From Thalassoglobus polymorphus (GTDB lineage Bacteria; Planctomycetota; Planctomycetia; Planctomycetales; Planctomycetaceae), in the NCBI RefSeq assembly GCF_007744255.1, contig NZ_CP036267.1, forward strand, positions 6,293,356 through 6,357,355: a stretch of 64,000 nucleotides of DNA. The letters are read 5' to 3'. Under the pieces are notes generated by a model that saw only the letters and a list, made by a program, of their open reading frames with translations, searched no databases and had not been told where the DNA came from. The position numbers were made by a program, and so were the translations under genes. Shown here in pieces: positions 43,537 through 53,180 of this stretch (position 1 is the first letter of the stretch; each line of letters opens with the position of its first letter).

Positions 43537-43630
43537 GAGCTCTACCGTGAGTCTGTGAAGAACGCATTTCTCTAATGAAATTGCTGCTCACCACGAGGCA
43601 TGAATCGCCGTCAACACTGAGCAATTTTTC
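43537..43630 (+). repeat. family A element abutting the transposase remnant
   Basis: It starts GAGCTCTACCGTGAGTC and contains GTGAAGAACGCATTTCTCTA and TGCTGCTCACCACGAGGCA, matching the family core. It joins the IS110 remnant exactly after the codon for Arg31. The right part is diverged and its end uncertain. Confidence 0.7.
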
Positions 43631-43990
43631 ACTCTCGCGAATTCACTGGGGAAACCGGCGCAGTGGAGCGGGAAACTCACTCGCGACCGATTGAATCGAT
43701 TGTGATGACGATTCACCAAAGATGGTGTTTTTTGGCATCGGTTCTTGTGTGAATGACCGGAATAATCGGTCCCTCTTTTCTTAGTTCATTCTCTTTCCTG
43801 ACTGGACTTTCCTGAGAAATCATTTGTGGAAAGGATCAAAACAGGGACTCCTCTTCAGATGCCAAACGCACGCTCGATTTCCAGTGCTAGAGTTGCGTAA
43901 CACAAATCAGATGGCCTTCATCAATCGAAGTGATGAATTCATTTTACACAACGTGAAGTGACCGGGCTTAAAAAGACATTGGAGTACAGA

Positions 43991-44671
43991 ATGGGTTTTT
44001 TGAAACCTAACAACGCGAAATCAATCAGAGAAGATTCTTCAGCACAATCTGCTCGTCACTCAGCTTCGTCGACGCAGCTTGAAGAGCATCTGAAAATAGC
44101 TCGGTACGGGAGTTACCTTCTTACGGATGCCGTTCGTCCTGCGTTTGATCTGAAAGTCATTCCGGGAGCTGGCTGGCGTAAAGATGTTTATCGCGATGCA
44201 GAGACGGAAATTGATGTTCCAGTCATTATGGCATCACAAACTCGCGAGAAGTTGTTCGATCTGTTTATGGATCTTCTCGTGCCGCTGGGGGATGAAGTTG
44301 ATGTCGTCCTGGAAACCAGCCATGACAGTTCACTCGGGAAGCATGACGATTTGTATCGCGAGAGTATTGAATTACCAATTCTCAAAAGCATGCTTTACGA
44401 CTACGAAGATGTACTGACTAACGATGGTTGCACGGGAATCGCTGTCTTGAATGCACAGGTTCCAATGGAAGTGCAATTCGATGAGCACAAGCTCTTGATG
44501 ATGTACGGGCACGATCTTGACCCATTCATCGAAGTGCTGGAATCACACGGTCTCTATCAAAGTGACACAATCCGCTTCATTACAGAAGCTGAACATATTC
44601 ATTCGTCCACGGAGGAACATATCGAGCAGTTCAACGAGCTGCGTTATCAGCTTGGCGTCGAGTTCAGCTAA
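43991..44671 (+). CDS. conserved hypothetical cytoplasmic protein
   Basis: The ATG at 43991 has GGAG ten bases upstream (43981); the frame also has a GTG at 43958. The 226-residue product has no signal peptide or membrane segment. It is mixed alpha/beta: helices around SSTQLEEHLKIARYG, then EIDVPVIMASQTREKLFDLFMDLLVPLGDEVDVVLETSHDS, and a late cluster EAEHIHSSTEEHIEQFNELR. I do not recognise the family. The lipoprotein gene that follows begins 45 bp after the stop on the same strand. Confidence 0.6.
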   Translation: MGFLKPNNAKSIREDSSAQSARHSASSTQLEEHLKIARYGSYLLTDAVRPAFDLKVIPGAGWRKDVYRDAETEIDVPVIMASQTREKLFDLFMDLLVPLGDEVDVVLETSHDSSLGKHDDLYRESIELPILKSMLYDYEDVLTNDGCTGIAVLNAQVPMEVQFDEHKLLMMYGHDLDPFIEVLESHGLYQSDTIRFITEAEHIHSSTEEHIEQFNELRYQLGVEFS

Positions 44672-44716
44672 GGATTGCGAACAAACGCCAACATCTTCAA
44701 TCTTGAGTACGATAAT

Positions 44717-46087
44717 ATGAGTCGATTCCCCTTCGGCTGCTTGTTGTCAACTCTGGTTTTGAGTTCGAGCTGCGCCAGCTTTAAGGCCCCGTCAGCTCAG
44801 ACTCCCGGGCTTGCCCAACAAGAGTTCAGTCTGCCTGAGCAAAGTCTTCAGGAGCCTGAATTCAGCCAGTCTAATGCAAAGCAGTCTGTCACAGAGAAGC
44901 AGCCTGCCACAGAAAAACAGTCTCCGCTCGCAGCCGAGACTGAGTCCGCCCAGCTTTTGCCGCGAGGCTTTAAGACACTCGATATTCACCACAGCCCAGC
45001 AAGGCCGAGTCGCATTGAATTAGGAAGTCCGCAGCCGTTCCCCGGAACTGCCGAAGCTACCGAATCATTGAGTACGAACAAGCCGGTGACCAAACCTGTT
45101 GTCGAGCCCTCTGTCCAAGAGGCTCTTCCGCAGGCATCAACTTCTACTTCGGTTCAAGAAGTTTGGAAGACGCCGATGAAAAGCGGGACTGGGCGACCGA
45201 TTCAAATGTCGCATGCTGGTCACGGTTCTTATCGAATTTTGATATTGGGTAGCATCTACGGAAACGAGCCGGAAAGTATCGAGCTGCTGGATTCCGTTGC
45301 TGGATTGTCTGGTGTGTATGCGAACTCTCCAAAGTATTCGTTTGTCTTTCTGCGTACCCCGAATCCAGATGGTTTGGCGGAGCATATTCACACGAATCAT
45401 CATGGTGTCGACCTGAATCGGAATATGCCTTCAACCTGGTTCACTGCGACCCCGAATCGACTCACTGGTCCACACCCAGCGAGTGAAATTGAAACTCAAA
45501 ATCTCATCAAGATTCTAAAGGGATTTCAGCCTCATCGTGTGATTCATGTTCGCAGCAGCATTGGTCAACGACCACTTGTGTTGCTCAACGAAAAATTGAA
45601 GCACGCGGTCGATCCGATTCGCAAACGGAAAGACTGGAGTGCGGGGACGTTTGACGGTGAATACAAAATCGGATCGGTGGAAGAGTTCGTGACTTTACGG
45701 ACAAATGCAGAGTTAATGGCTGTCCATTTGCCACCGAAAGGCTTCCAGCAGATGTCTGCGAAAGAGTTGTTGGAGCTTTCAGTTTTGAGTTTCGATTCGC
45801 CACAAGTTAATCCGCAGGAGCATACTCCCCAGAACAGTTCTCCTCATAATAATTCTCCCGGAGAGAGTGGTTCGGAAAACAACATCGCCAATCGATCTCA
45901 ACAGGAAGTTCTGCCACTTGAGAACACGCAGACGAGACGACCTGCTCCGCAGAAACCGGATGGTGAACTGGGGTACGTCGAAATTCTGCCTCCTCCGCCA
46001 AATCGGAAGCAGGCACAAAACCCAAGTGGATTCCAAGTGACGGACGATCCCAAGTACTACGAGCTTCCCCCACCACCCGAGCGATAA
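44717..46087 (+). CDS. M14 (MpaA-like) carboxypeptidase-fold lipoprotein, altered zinc site
   Basis: A lipoprotein signal with lipobox SSSC (Cys19) is followed by about 130 residues of Pro/Gln/Glu-rich linker. Residues about 160-330 match the M14/murein-peptide amidase (MpaA) fold: GSIYGNEPESIELLDSV, NPDGLAEHIHTNHHGVDLNRNMP and GPHPASEIETQNLI align with that family in order. The first zinc ligand is altered: Tyr181 replaces His in the usual HGNE, while Glu184 is kept. A possible third ligand, His277, is in HRVIHVRSS. A Pro/Asn-rich tail follows and the protein ends in ELPPPPER. It may have lost catalysis or bind peptidoglycan. Starts 45 bp after the previous gene. Confidence 0.7.
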   Translation: MSRFPFGCLLSTLVLSSSCASFKAPSAQTPGLAQQEFSLPEQSLQEPEFSQSNAKQSVTEKQPATEKQSPLAAETESAQLLPRGFKTLDIHHSPARPSRIELGSPQPFPGTAEATESLSTNKPVTKPVVEPSVQEALPQASTSTSVQEVWKTPMKSGTGRPIQMSHAGHGSYRILILGSIYGNEPESIELLDSVAGLSGVYANSPKYSFVFLRTPNPDGLAEHIHTNHHGVDLNRNMPSTWFTATPNRLTGPHPASEIETQNLIKILKGFQPHRVIHVRSSIGQRPLVLLNEKLKHAVDPIRKRKDWSAGTFDGEYKIGSVEEFVTLRTNAELMAVHLPPKGFQQMSAKELLELSVLSFDSPQVNPQEHTPQNSSPHNNSPGESGSENNIANRSQQEVLPLENTQTRRPAPQKPDGELGYVEILPPPPNRKQAQNPSGFQVTDDPKYYELPPPPER

Positions 46088-46156
46088 GGGATCTGCGAAT
46101 AAGTCGCTACCAACTCGTCTGGTTGGAGTTTTTTGGCTACGTATCGTTTACAGAAC

Positions 46157-46201
46157 AAAACCTGCCGCGCCGAGGTTCACACCACGGAGCCGGCAGGTTT
46201 T
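46157..46201. terminator. intrinsic terminator between convergent genes
   Basis: AAAACCTGCCG (46157-46167) and CGGCAGGTTTT (46191-46201) pair perfectly, with a 23-base loop that can fold partly. The runs of A and T at the two ends make it bidirectional, between the lipoprotein gene and the convergent permease gene. Confidence 0.8.
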
Positions 46202-46271
46202 TCATATCGTGAGCAGCCAAAAGAAACGCTGGGAAACCGTTCTGGTTTGATGGCCTCGCAGACCTTGCCAA

Positions 46272-47825
46272 TTACGCTCCGGCGATCAATCGTGTTCGCC
46301 GGGCAATTTCAAATTGAATCGCTCCGGAGACAATGGCTGTGGAATAGATCAGTGGACTCAGCTCCGCTAGGACACCTTGATTGGCTCGGGAGATTAATGT
46401 CATGGCACCTGCGATGAACGGTGCCAGAATCATTCCTGTGATGAGCATGATGCCGATCGCCAGCGGAAGGGCTCCCCATTTCGAGATGAGTGAGCAAAGG
46501 ACTGTTAATTGGCAGAGAATCATCAGCACGCACAGGCAGGCGAACATCCCTCGGGAATGGATGATCAATTCTCTCGGGGATTCTTGATATAAAAAATATT
46601 CTGCGATAAGAATCGCGATTAGTGTCGGCACAGTCGCAATCAGGCAGCCGAGCATTTTCTGGTAAGTGATCTGGCCGACTGAGCGTGGCAACATCAGCAG
46701 TGTCGGCAATGTTCCAAGCTGACGCTCCGACTGGAGGAACTGAGCTGAGTACAGCATTGCCTCTATTGCGAAGATTATCATCAATGCGTCCCGGGCGAAC
46801 TGTTCTCCGCTTGCGGATGTATAGCGATAGATTTCGGGGGAGTACTCTCGGCATAAAATGATCCATAAAGGGAATAGAATCATTTTTGCGGCAACGAAGA
46901 ACGGGCCTCCTCCGAGAAAGTAAAAATCTTTCCAGGCGAGAGCCAATGGCCAGGGGCGAGCGATGTAAGGAGTCCAACGGCGGGTCGGTTTTGAAATCGT
47001 TACGCGATTTGGTTCGACGGTCTCCGGTAACCAGACGATGCGGCGGAACCAGGCCCAAGCCATCAGGAAAAACAAAGTCCCCAACAAGAATGAATAGAGG
47101 ACCTGCCAGCTGAAAATGGCATATTCGGAATTTGGTTCAAAGATCAGAGAAATCTGGTCAATGACCGAGGTCTTGTCGTGTAAGAGTTTCAGCGACTCAA
47201 TTCCAGAGTGAATTCTCCCGTTCGCCTCAAGGTAGCCAAGTTGAATCAGTTCATTGCATGCGCGATAAGTGGCTGGGACAAGCCCCAGAAGAAATAATGT
47301 GAAAAGAACCATCAAGCCGGAAGCTTCTCCCGAGCGACGCGAAACAACAGAGGCGAACAGGGCGAGGTTGGCGATCAAGAACAGAAACGCGGAGAGTGTG
47401 AGGTACGTCGTGAAAATTTGTGTCACAGTAATTCCACCGAGTGTGATGGAGAGTAATGCAAACGGGAACTGGGCAGCAAAGATCAGGAATACCGAGAGGA
47501 TTCGATTTGTTGACTTCCCCAAGAGAATCGAAAGTGGAGAGATATCCGCGAGCAACAAGAGGTTCAGAGTTCCTTCTTCTTTTTCTTCGGTGATCGAGTT
47601 CGAAAAGTGTCCCACGCCAGCCAGCGAAATGAGAGCGATGCCGAGATACGCCATGGATCGAAAGAATTCGAGGCCGGGGGCTCCAATGATGCTGGAGCGG
47701 AAATGGGCAAAAAAGAGAAAGACCAGCAGTAGAATCACGCTCGCAATACGGACCCAGTGCGCCTGCGACTTCAGCGCATCGCCACGAATGGACCTGTTGA
47801 GAAGCGTAAGAGTTCCACGAATCAT
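46272..47825 (-). CDS. ABC-2 type transporter permease
   Basis: Twelve or so hydrophobic stretches in 517 residues, consistent with the ABC-2 permease class. GVGHFSNSITEEKEEGTLNLLLLADISPLSILLGKS is the conserved EKE-type coupling helix region that contacts the ATPase, and a later YSAQFLQSERQLGTLPTLLMLP is similar to it, indicating an internally duplicated permease. No ATPase gene neighbours it, so the NBD is elsewhere. The product could be involved in export of lipid or polysaccharide, as the sequence does not say more. Confidence 0.8.
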   Translation of the reverse strand: MIRGTLTLLNRSIRGDALKSQAHWVRIASVILLLVFLFFAHFRSSIIGAPGLEFFRSMAYLGIALISLAGVGHFSNSITEEKEEGTLNLLLLADISPLSILLGKSTNRILSVFLIFAAQFPFALLSITLGGITVTQIFTTYLTLSAFLFLIANLALFASVVSRRSGEASGLMVLFTLFLLGLVPATYRACNELIQLGYLEANGRIHSGIESLKLLHDKTSVIDQISLIFEPNSEYAIFSWQVLYSFLLGTLFFLMAWAWFRRIVWLPETVEPNRVTISKPTRRWTPYIARPWPLALAWKDFYFLGGGPFFVAAKMILFPLWIILCREYSPEIYRYTSASGEQFARDALMIIFAIEAMLYSAQFLQSERQLGTLPTLLMLPRSVGQITYQKMLGCLIATVPTLIAILIAEYFLYQESPRELIIHSRGMFACLCVLMILCQLTVLCSLISKWGALPLAIGIMLITGMILAPFIAGAMTLISRANQGVLAELSPLIYSTAIVSGAIQFEIARRTRLIAGA

Positions 47826-48135
47826 TTAGGAATCGATCCCTTAGTGATGAGCGTCATGCCCAGAATGGTAATGGAACTACGAATTCGTCGCGAAGTACGT
47901 TGGAGAAAATTTGTCGTTCTGGAAAGGGTTCCGGGAAAAATACTGCAACGGGGGCAACTAGTTTTTGGCGATTGATTCACGAGAAGAGCCCTCGTGGAGT
48001 CACCGGGACTCAGTGTAGAGGTACTGAATTGGTGCGCCTTTTCGTCGGGAGCTGGAACCAGATTGACACATCTGTTCTGCTCCTTCACGATATAGTTTGC
48101 ATCATTGTGTTTCGATTCGAGATTTATGGAAAATT
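47826..48135. other. non-coding divergent region
   Basis: About 310 bp between the divergent permease and PSD1 genes. A small hairpin CACGAG-AAGAGCC-CTCGTG lies near 47980. An 88-codon minus-strand frame that meets the permease ATG has non-protein-like composition and is discounted. Confidence 0.45.
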
Positions 48136-51100
48136 ATGTCTTCCTTCCCAGGCTGTGGTTTCAGGTTGATTCAGTTGTTGTCAGTTGCCGTTCTGTGCAA
48201 TCTGTCGGCTCTGCATGCGGAGGAAAGTTATGAGCATGAGATCAAACCGTTACTGAAAACGAAATGCTGGGCGTGTCACGGGGCACTGAAGCAGGAATCG
48301 GGGTTGCGGCTCGATTCGGGAGCTCTCATTCTAGAAGGTGGAGAGAGTGGGAAAGCCGTTGTCCCCGGTGATTCAGAAGCCAGTTTGTTGATTGAACGGA
48401 TTTCCTCGCACCATGAATTCGAACGAATGCCCCCTGAAGGTGAACCACTTACTCAGAAGCAGATTGGCCTCATTCGGACTTGGATCGACGATGGAGCAGC
48501 CTTCCCTGATGCTGAGGTTGAACAGGGTGATCCGAAAGATCATTGGTCGTTTCAGCCTCTGAAGCTTCCCGCAGAAGCTTCTCCTCTCGCAAAGGAACTC
48601 GCTGCCAGTCCGAATCCGATTGATGTTTTCATTAACCGTAAGTTGGAATCGGCGGGGCTCAGTTTTTCTCCTCAAGCCGATCCCCGCACACTGATACGGC
48701 GTCTCTATTTCGACATGCATGGTTTGCCGCCAACGTGGGAACAAGTTGATGAGTTCATAAAAGAGCCATCAGCGAAGCACTTCGATCAGCACATCGATGC
48801 TGTTCTGAAGAGTCCACGATACGGCGAGCGTTGGGGGCAGCATTGGTTGGATATTGTTCGCTATGCGGATACGCATGGGTTCGAAGTCAACACTCCGCGA
48901 GCGAATGCCTGGCCCTATCGAGATTATGTGGTTGATGCTTTCAATCAAGACAAACCATACGATCAGTTTGTACGAGAACAACTCGCAGGCGAGGCATATG
49001 GCGAAGATGCAGCGACAGGGTTCCTGGTCGCTGCTGCTGTGTTGTTGCCCGGCCAAATTGGGAAAGATGAACCGTCGAAGCGGTTAGCACGTCAGGATTC
49101 TCTCGATGAAATGGTCGTCGGGACAAGTGCAACGTTTCTAGGCCTCACCTTGGGGTGTGCTCGGTGTCACGATCATAAGTTCGATCCACTTACAGCTGCT
49201 GATTACTATTCGATGCAGGCGTTTTTTGCGGGTGTCGAATACGGCGATCGGGAAATTCATGACGAAGAGTACAGGCGAAATATGGCAGAGGCTGAAAAGC
49301 TCGAACCGAATATCGCTGACCTGAAAAATCAGATCATGAAGTTTGAGCCTCTTGCTATGGGGGCGAAGGTTGTCCTGATCGATGATGAAGATTTGGAACG
49401 CGTGACGCTTTTGCAGAAAAAGAACGGGCATGGGAAAAACCCGCCTGGGGCAAAACGTGGGTACAAAGATGACCCCGGGACTGCAGGCCGGATGCCCAAC
49501 CTGAGTCGTGGGCGATACACATGGTGGGACAATCGTCCCGGTGAAGATGTCTTCACGTATAACATGCAAGTTGCAGGTGAGTACGAAATCTGGATTTCGT
49601 GGGGAGTCCATGGAAGCGGAGTGCACACGCGTGATGCACGTTACGTACTGGACTTGGATGGAGATCTTGAAACGGTTGAGGATCAGACAGAAATTGCCAT
49701 TGTTGATCAGTACTATTTCGAGGGGCAGGTTGAAGGTGAGTCAGAGAAGAAGCCGCTCTGGAGTGGGCTTCGAAATGTCGGACGTTATCGAATCAACGAA
49801 AGCAGCAAGCTGATCCTTCGTGGTGGTGAAACAGGGACAGGCATCACTGCAGATGCGATCGTCCTGCAAGAAGCAAACGGTCCCGCTGGACTCACCAATC
49901 GATTCCCACATCTTCGTCAACCAGTCAACTTTGAGCAGAACCTGGAACGTTTCTCTCCAGTGAAAGCGACTGCTGTTCGATTTACGATCTCAGCAACAAC
50001 CAACAACAATCGTTACGAACCGTGCATCGATGAGTTAGAGGTTTTCACCACTGACCCGGAAAGCCCGAACGTCGCTTTGGCATCGTTGGGGGTGACGGCA
50101 ACGTCGTCTGGCAATTTATCCAACAGCGGACGACATCAGCTGAAACATATCAATGATGGAAAACTGGGGAATGACAAAAGCTGGATTTCGAATGAAAAAG
50201 GGGCCGGCTGGGTTCAACTTAATTTCCCGGAGTCCATTGAGATAGATCGTATTCTTTGGGGGCGAGATCGCACGGGAAAACTGAAAGATCGACTGCCCGT
50301 TCAGTACAAAATCGAAGTCCGCAATGGAAGTGGGGACTGGAAAACAGTTGCTTCGTCAGCGGATCGACTTCCGTTTGGAACAACATTCGATGAAGCGACA
50401 ACTCGCTTAAGGATCGCACCGGAAGAGAAGGGGAATGAGTTACGTGGTTACGCGAATGAGCTGAAGAAGTTGGAACAACGGTATCGGACGCTCACCACGC
50501 CGAAGAAAGTCTATGCTGGAGTTTTCCGGAAGCCGGATGAAACACATCTTTTACTGCGAGGAGATCCGGAGCAACCGCAAGAGAAGATCGATCCTGCCAC
50601 ACCTGCAATCTTCAGCAAGAACGAGGAGCGCTCACTTTCCAGCGATTCACCTGATTCTCAACGACGTTATGAATTAGCGCAGTGGATGGCAAGTGCTGAG
50701 AATCCATTGACGGCTCGTGTTATGGTCAATCGTCTCTGGCAATACCATTTTGGGACGGGGCTTGTTTCCACACCCAGCGATTTCGGTCTCAACGGTTCAC
50801 CACCTTCGCATCCTGAACTCCTCGACTGGCTGGCGCAGGAGTTTGTGACGCATAACTGGTCGATCAAACATATCCATCGACTGATTCTGACTTCGAGAAC
50901 CTGGCAACAATCCAATCAGATGGTTCCTCATGCCCAAAGCGTCGATGCTGATTGCCGATTGCTCTGGCGTTATCCTTCACGCCGACTTGAGGCAGAAGCG
51001 ATTCGCGACGGGCTGTTGCAAGCGACAGGAAATTTGAATCTCAAGATGGGCGGCCCCGGATTTGATTTCTTTAAAACCCGCGGAGGACTGAACGGTTTCC

Positions 51101-51486
51101 CACCTGTGTTAGAATTCAAGGATGAGGGACTTCGGCGAATGATTTATGCTCACAAGATTCGGATGGAGCGAGTTCCGGTCTTCGGGGCTTTTGATTGTCC
51201 CGATGCAGGTCAGCCGACCCCTCAAAGAAGTCGATCAACAACGGCCATTCAGGCACTGAACTTGATGAACAGCCCCTTCATTGCTGATCAGTCAGAATCA
51301 CTGGCAATGAAACTGAATGAGCTGCCATCGATTGAATTGCAGGTACGAACCGCCTATGAGAAAACGCTTCAACGAGAACCGAGTTCCAAGGAGCTCTCAG
51401 CCGTGATACCCGTTGTCGAACAACACGGGCTTTCAACATTGCTGCGAGTCTTATTCAATAGTAATGAATTCGTCACGCTGCCGTAG
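48136..51486 (+). CDS. PSD1 cytochrome / DUF1549-DUF1553 protein with CBM and discoidin-like inserts
   Basis: The ATG at 48136 opens a signal peptide; a TTG start upstream at 48097 is less likely. A planctomycete-type cytochrome c domain (PSCyt1) holds heme motif CWACH (Cys44, Cys47, His48). A DUF1549 domain (about 165-370: FINRKLESAGLSFSPQADPRTLIRRLYFDMHGLPP) and a DUF1553 domain (about 830-1090: LTARVMVNRLWQYHFGTGLV) flank an insert of about 450 residues. The insert includes a TWWDNRPGEDVFTYNMQVAGEYEIWISWG module like a CBM and a discoidin-like LASLGVTATSSGNLSNSG..HINDGK region. These proteins are probably exported and bind or oxidise polysaccharide. A DUF1501 gene follows 205 bp later, the usual companion. 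Confidence 0.92.
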   Translation: MSSFPGCGFRLIQLLSVAVLCNLSALHAEESYEHEIKPLLKTKCWACHGALKQESGLRLDSGALILEGGESGKAVVPGDSEASLLIERISSHHEFERMPPEGEPLTQKQIGLIRTWIDDGAAFPDAEVEQGDPKDHWSFQPLKLPAEASPLAKELAASPNPIDVFINRKLESAGLSFSPQADPRTLIRRLYFDMHGLPPTWEQVDEFIKEPSAKHFDQHIDAVLKSPRYGERWGQHWLDIVRYADTHGFEVNTPRANAWPYRDYVVDAFNQDKPYDQFVREQLAGEAYGEDAATGFLVAAAVLLPGQIGKDEPSKRLARQDSLDEMVVGTSATFLGLTLGCARCHDHKFDPLTAADYYSMQAFFAGVEYGDREIHDEEYRRNMAEAEKLEPNIADLKNQIMKFEPLAMGAKVVLIDDEDLERVTLLQKKNGHGKNPPGAKRGYKDDPGTAGRMPNLSRGRYTWWDNRPGEDVFTYNMQVAGEYEIWISWGVHGSGVHTRDARYVLDLDGDLETVEDQTEIAIVDQYYFEGQVEGESEKKPLWSGLRNVGRYRINESSKLILRGGETGTGITADAIVLQEANGPAGLTNRFPHLRQPVNFEQNLERFSPVKATAVRFTISATTNNNRYEPCIDELEVFTTDPESPNVALASLGVTATSSGNLSNSGRHQLKHINDGKLGNDKSWISNEKGAGWVQLNFPESIEIDRILWGRDRTGKLKDRLPVQYKIEVRNGSGDWKTVASSADRLPFGTTFDEATTRLRIAPEEKGNELRGYANELKKLEQRYRTLTTPKKVYAGVFRKPDETHLLLRGDPEQPQEKIDPATPAIFSKNEERSLSSDSPDSQRRYELAQWMASAENPLTARVMVNRLWQYHFGTGLVSTPSDFGLNGSPPSHPELLDWLAQEFVTHNWSIKHIHRLILTSRTWQQSNQMVPHAQSVDADCRLLWRYPSRRLEAEAIRDGLLQATGNLNLKMGGPGFDFFKTRGGLNGFPPVLEFKDEGLRRMIYAHKIRMERVPVFGAFDCPDAGQPTPQRSRSTTAIQALNLMNSPFIADQSESLAMKLNELPSIELQVRTAYEKTLQREPSSKELSAVIPVVEQHGLSTLLRVLFNSNEFVTLP

Positions 51487-51691
51487 TGCTCTGTTGAACA
51501 TGACATGCGACCTTGAAAACTCTGATTCCCGCTTCGTTGCGGCTGCATTGGAAGGTTTCAGTCTCTTTCTCAGCCTCGGTCTGAGAAAGAGAGACGAATC
51601 AGTAGAAAGTTGAATTTTGAAATTGCTGAGTCTGACACTTTAAGTCTGAAACTTGATGTGTCAGGCAGGCTCATACGAAATAGAGAGAGCG

Positions 51692-53158
51692 ATGAACACC
51701 CTGAATTCGCTGAGCACTGCCGGACGGCAGTTGTTGTCACGCCGTGGTTTTTTAAGCCAGACGGGGACATCGCTGGGATCGATTGCGCTGGCGAGTTTGC
51801 TGCAACAGGATCGCTTGCTGGCAGGGCCTGCACCACGAATTGACCCAGCGAGACCACACGCACCGCGTCAGCCACATTTCGATGCGAAAGCCAAGAATGT
51901 TGTCGTCATTTTTTGTGCAGGAGGTTGCAGCCAACTCGAAACGTTCGACTACAAGCCTGAGTTGACCAAGCGAGACGGCACGCCACTCAAAGGGGGACCA
52001 GCTGTCACTTTTCAGGGGCCTGCAGGCAACCTGGCTCGTCCGCAGTACGATTTCAAACCATACGGTGAGACCGGGAAAATGGTCTCCGATATGGTTCCAC
52101 ACATGGGGGAGTTGGTCGACGATATTTCCTTCATTCATACACTGACCAGCAAATCAAATACACATGGTCCCGCTGAGAATTTTCTCTCGACGGGATTTGT
52201 CCTCGACGGATTTCCAAGCATCGGTGCCTGGGTGACCTACGGGCTCGGTTCGGAGAGTCAAGATTTGCCTGCGTTTGTTGCGATTCCTGATCCACGAGGA
52301 GTCCCGCAAGCAAGCGTCAACAACTGGGGGCCAGGGTTTCTACCTGCGGTCTTTCAGGGGACTCCATTTAGTGCTTCGAATCCAATTCAGAATTTGCAAG
52401 CCCCCAAATCATTTGCCGGAGCTAAAGATCTCGCTGCTCGTGATCTGTTGAAGTTCATCAATGAAGACCATCTTGAACGACACCCCGGCGATGGGAATCT
52501 CGCTGCCCGAATTGCTAGCTATGAACTGGCAGCCCGGATGCAATTGTCTGTCCCGAAGATCAGCGACCTCACTTCTGAAACGCCAGAAACTCTCAAAGCT
52601 TACGGGGCGGACTCGCCGAATGAAATCAAAGCGGGTTATGCGAAGAATTGCATTCTTGCGAGGCGCCTGCTTGAGAACGGCGTTCGTTTTGTTCAGCTCT
52701 TTAACGGTGCGTATGCGAGTGCCGGGCGATTGAATTGGGATGGCCATTCAAAGCTGAAAGAACAGTACGATGTTCATGGCGAGATTATGGACCAACCCTC
52801 AGCGGCGCTATTCAAAGATCTCAAACAACGTGGGTTGCTCGAGGAGACACTTGTTGTCTGGTGTACCGAATTTGGCAGAATGCCGATGTTCCAGAAGGGG
52901 GCCAAGGGGCGCGATCACAATCCGCTAGGATTCACAGCCTGGCTTGGCGGCGCGGGGATCAAACCGGGGGTCAGCTACGGAGAGACCGACGAACTCGGAT
53001 TCAAAGCTGTCGAAAATGTTTCGTCCGTCCATGACTTGAATGCAACGATTCTACATCTTCTGGGGATGGATCATGAGCAACTGACGTTTCAACATAACGG
53101 ATTGGACCGCCGGTTGACCGATGTTCATGGTCACGTCATTGACGAAATTCTCACCTGA
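51692..53158 (+). CDS. DUF1501 family Tat-exported protein
   Basis: The ATG at 51692 has AGAGAG upstream. A Tat signal ([22 protein letters not shown]) shows export in folded form. The alkaline-phosphatase-superfamily-like DUF1501 core follows: [38 protein letters not shown], and [25 protein letters not shown] near the C-terminus, whose His and Asp residues suit metal binding. It is the near-invariant partner of PSD1 proteins in planctomycetes. Enzymatic activity has not been established for the family as far as I know. Confidence 0.92.
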   Translation: MNTLNSLSTAGRQLLSRRGFLSQTGTSLGSIALASLLQQDRLLAGPAPRIDPARPHAPRQPHFDAKAKNVVVIFCAGGCSQLETFDYKPELTKRDGTPLKGGPAVTFQGPAGNLARPQYDFKPYGETGKMVSDMVPHMGELVDDISFIHTLTSKSNTHGPAENFLSTGFVLDGFPSIGAWVTYGLGSESQDLPAFVAIPDPRGVPQASVNNWGPGFLPAVFQGTPFSASNPIQNLQAPKSFAGAKDLAARDLLKFINEDHLERHPGDGNLAARIASYELAARMQLSVPKISDLTSETPETLKAYGADSPNEIKAGYAKNCILARRLLENGVRFVQLFNGAYASAGRLNWDGHSKLKEQYDVHGEIMDQPSAALFKDLKQRGLLEETLVVWCTEFGRMPMFQKGAKGRDHNPLGFTAWLGGAGIKPGVSYGETDELGFKAVENVSSVHDLNATILHLLGMDHEQLTFQHNGLDRRLTDVHGHVIDEILT

Positions 53159-53180
53159 CGAAATTCTCATCTGATGCAAA

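Larger units (their letters stand above)
43321..43990. other. region with IS110 remnant, element and no other gene
   Basis: Apart from the transposase remnant and the family A element, the remaining roughly 450 bp hold nothing recognisable. The next gene's start lies after GGAG at 43981. Confidence 0.5.

Noticed and set aside
47822..48088. Small minus-strand ORF whose TGA overlaps the permease ATG
   Set aside because: The ATGA arrangement is suggestive, but the sequence is Ser/Thr/Arg-rich with no ribosome site or fold, so coding is unlikely.
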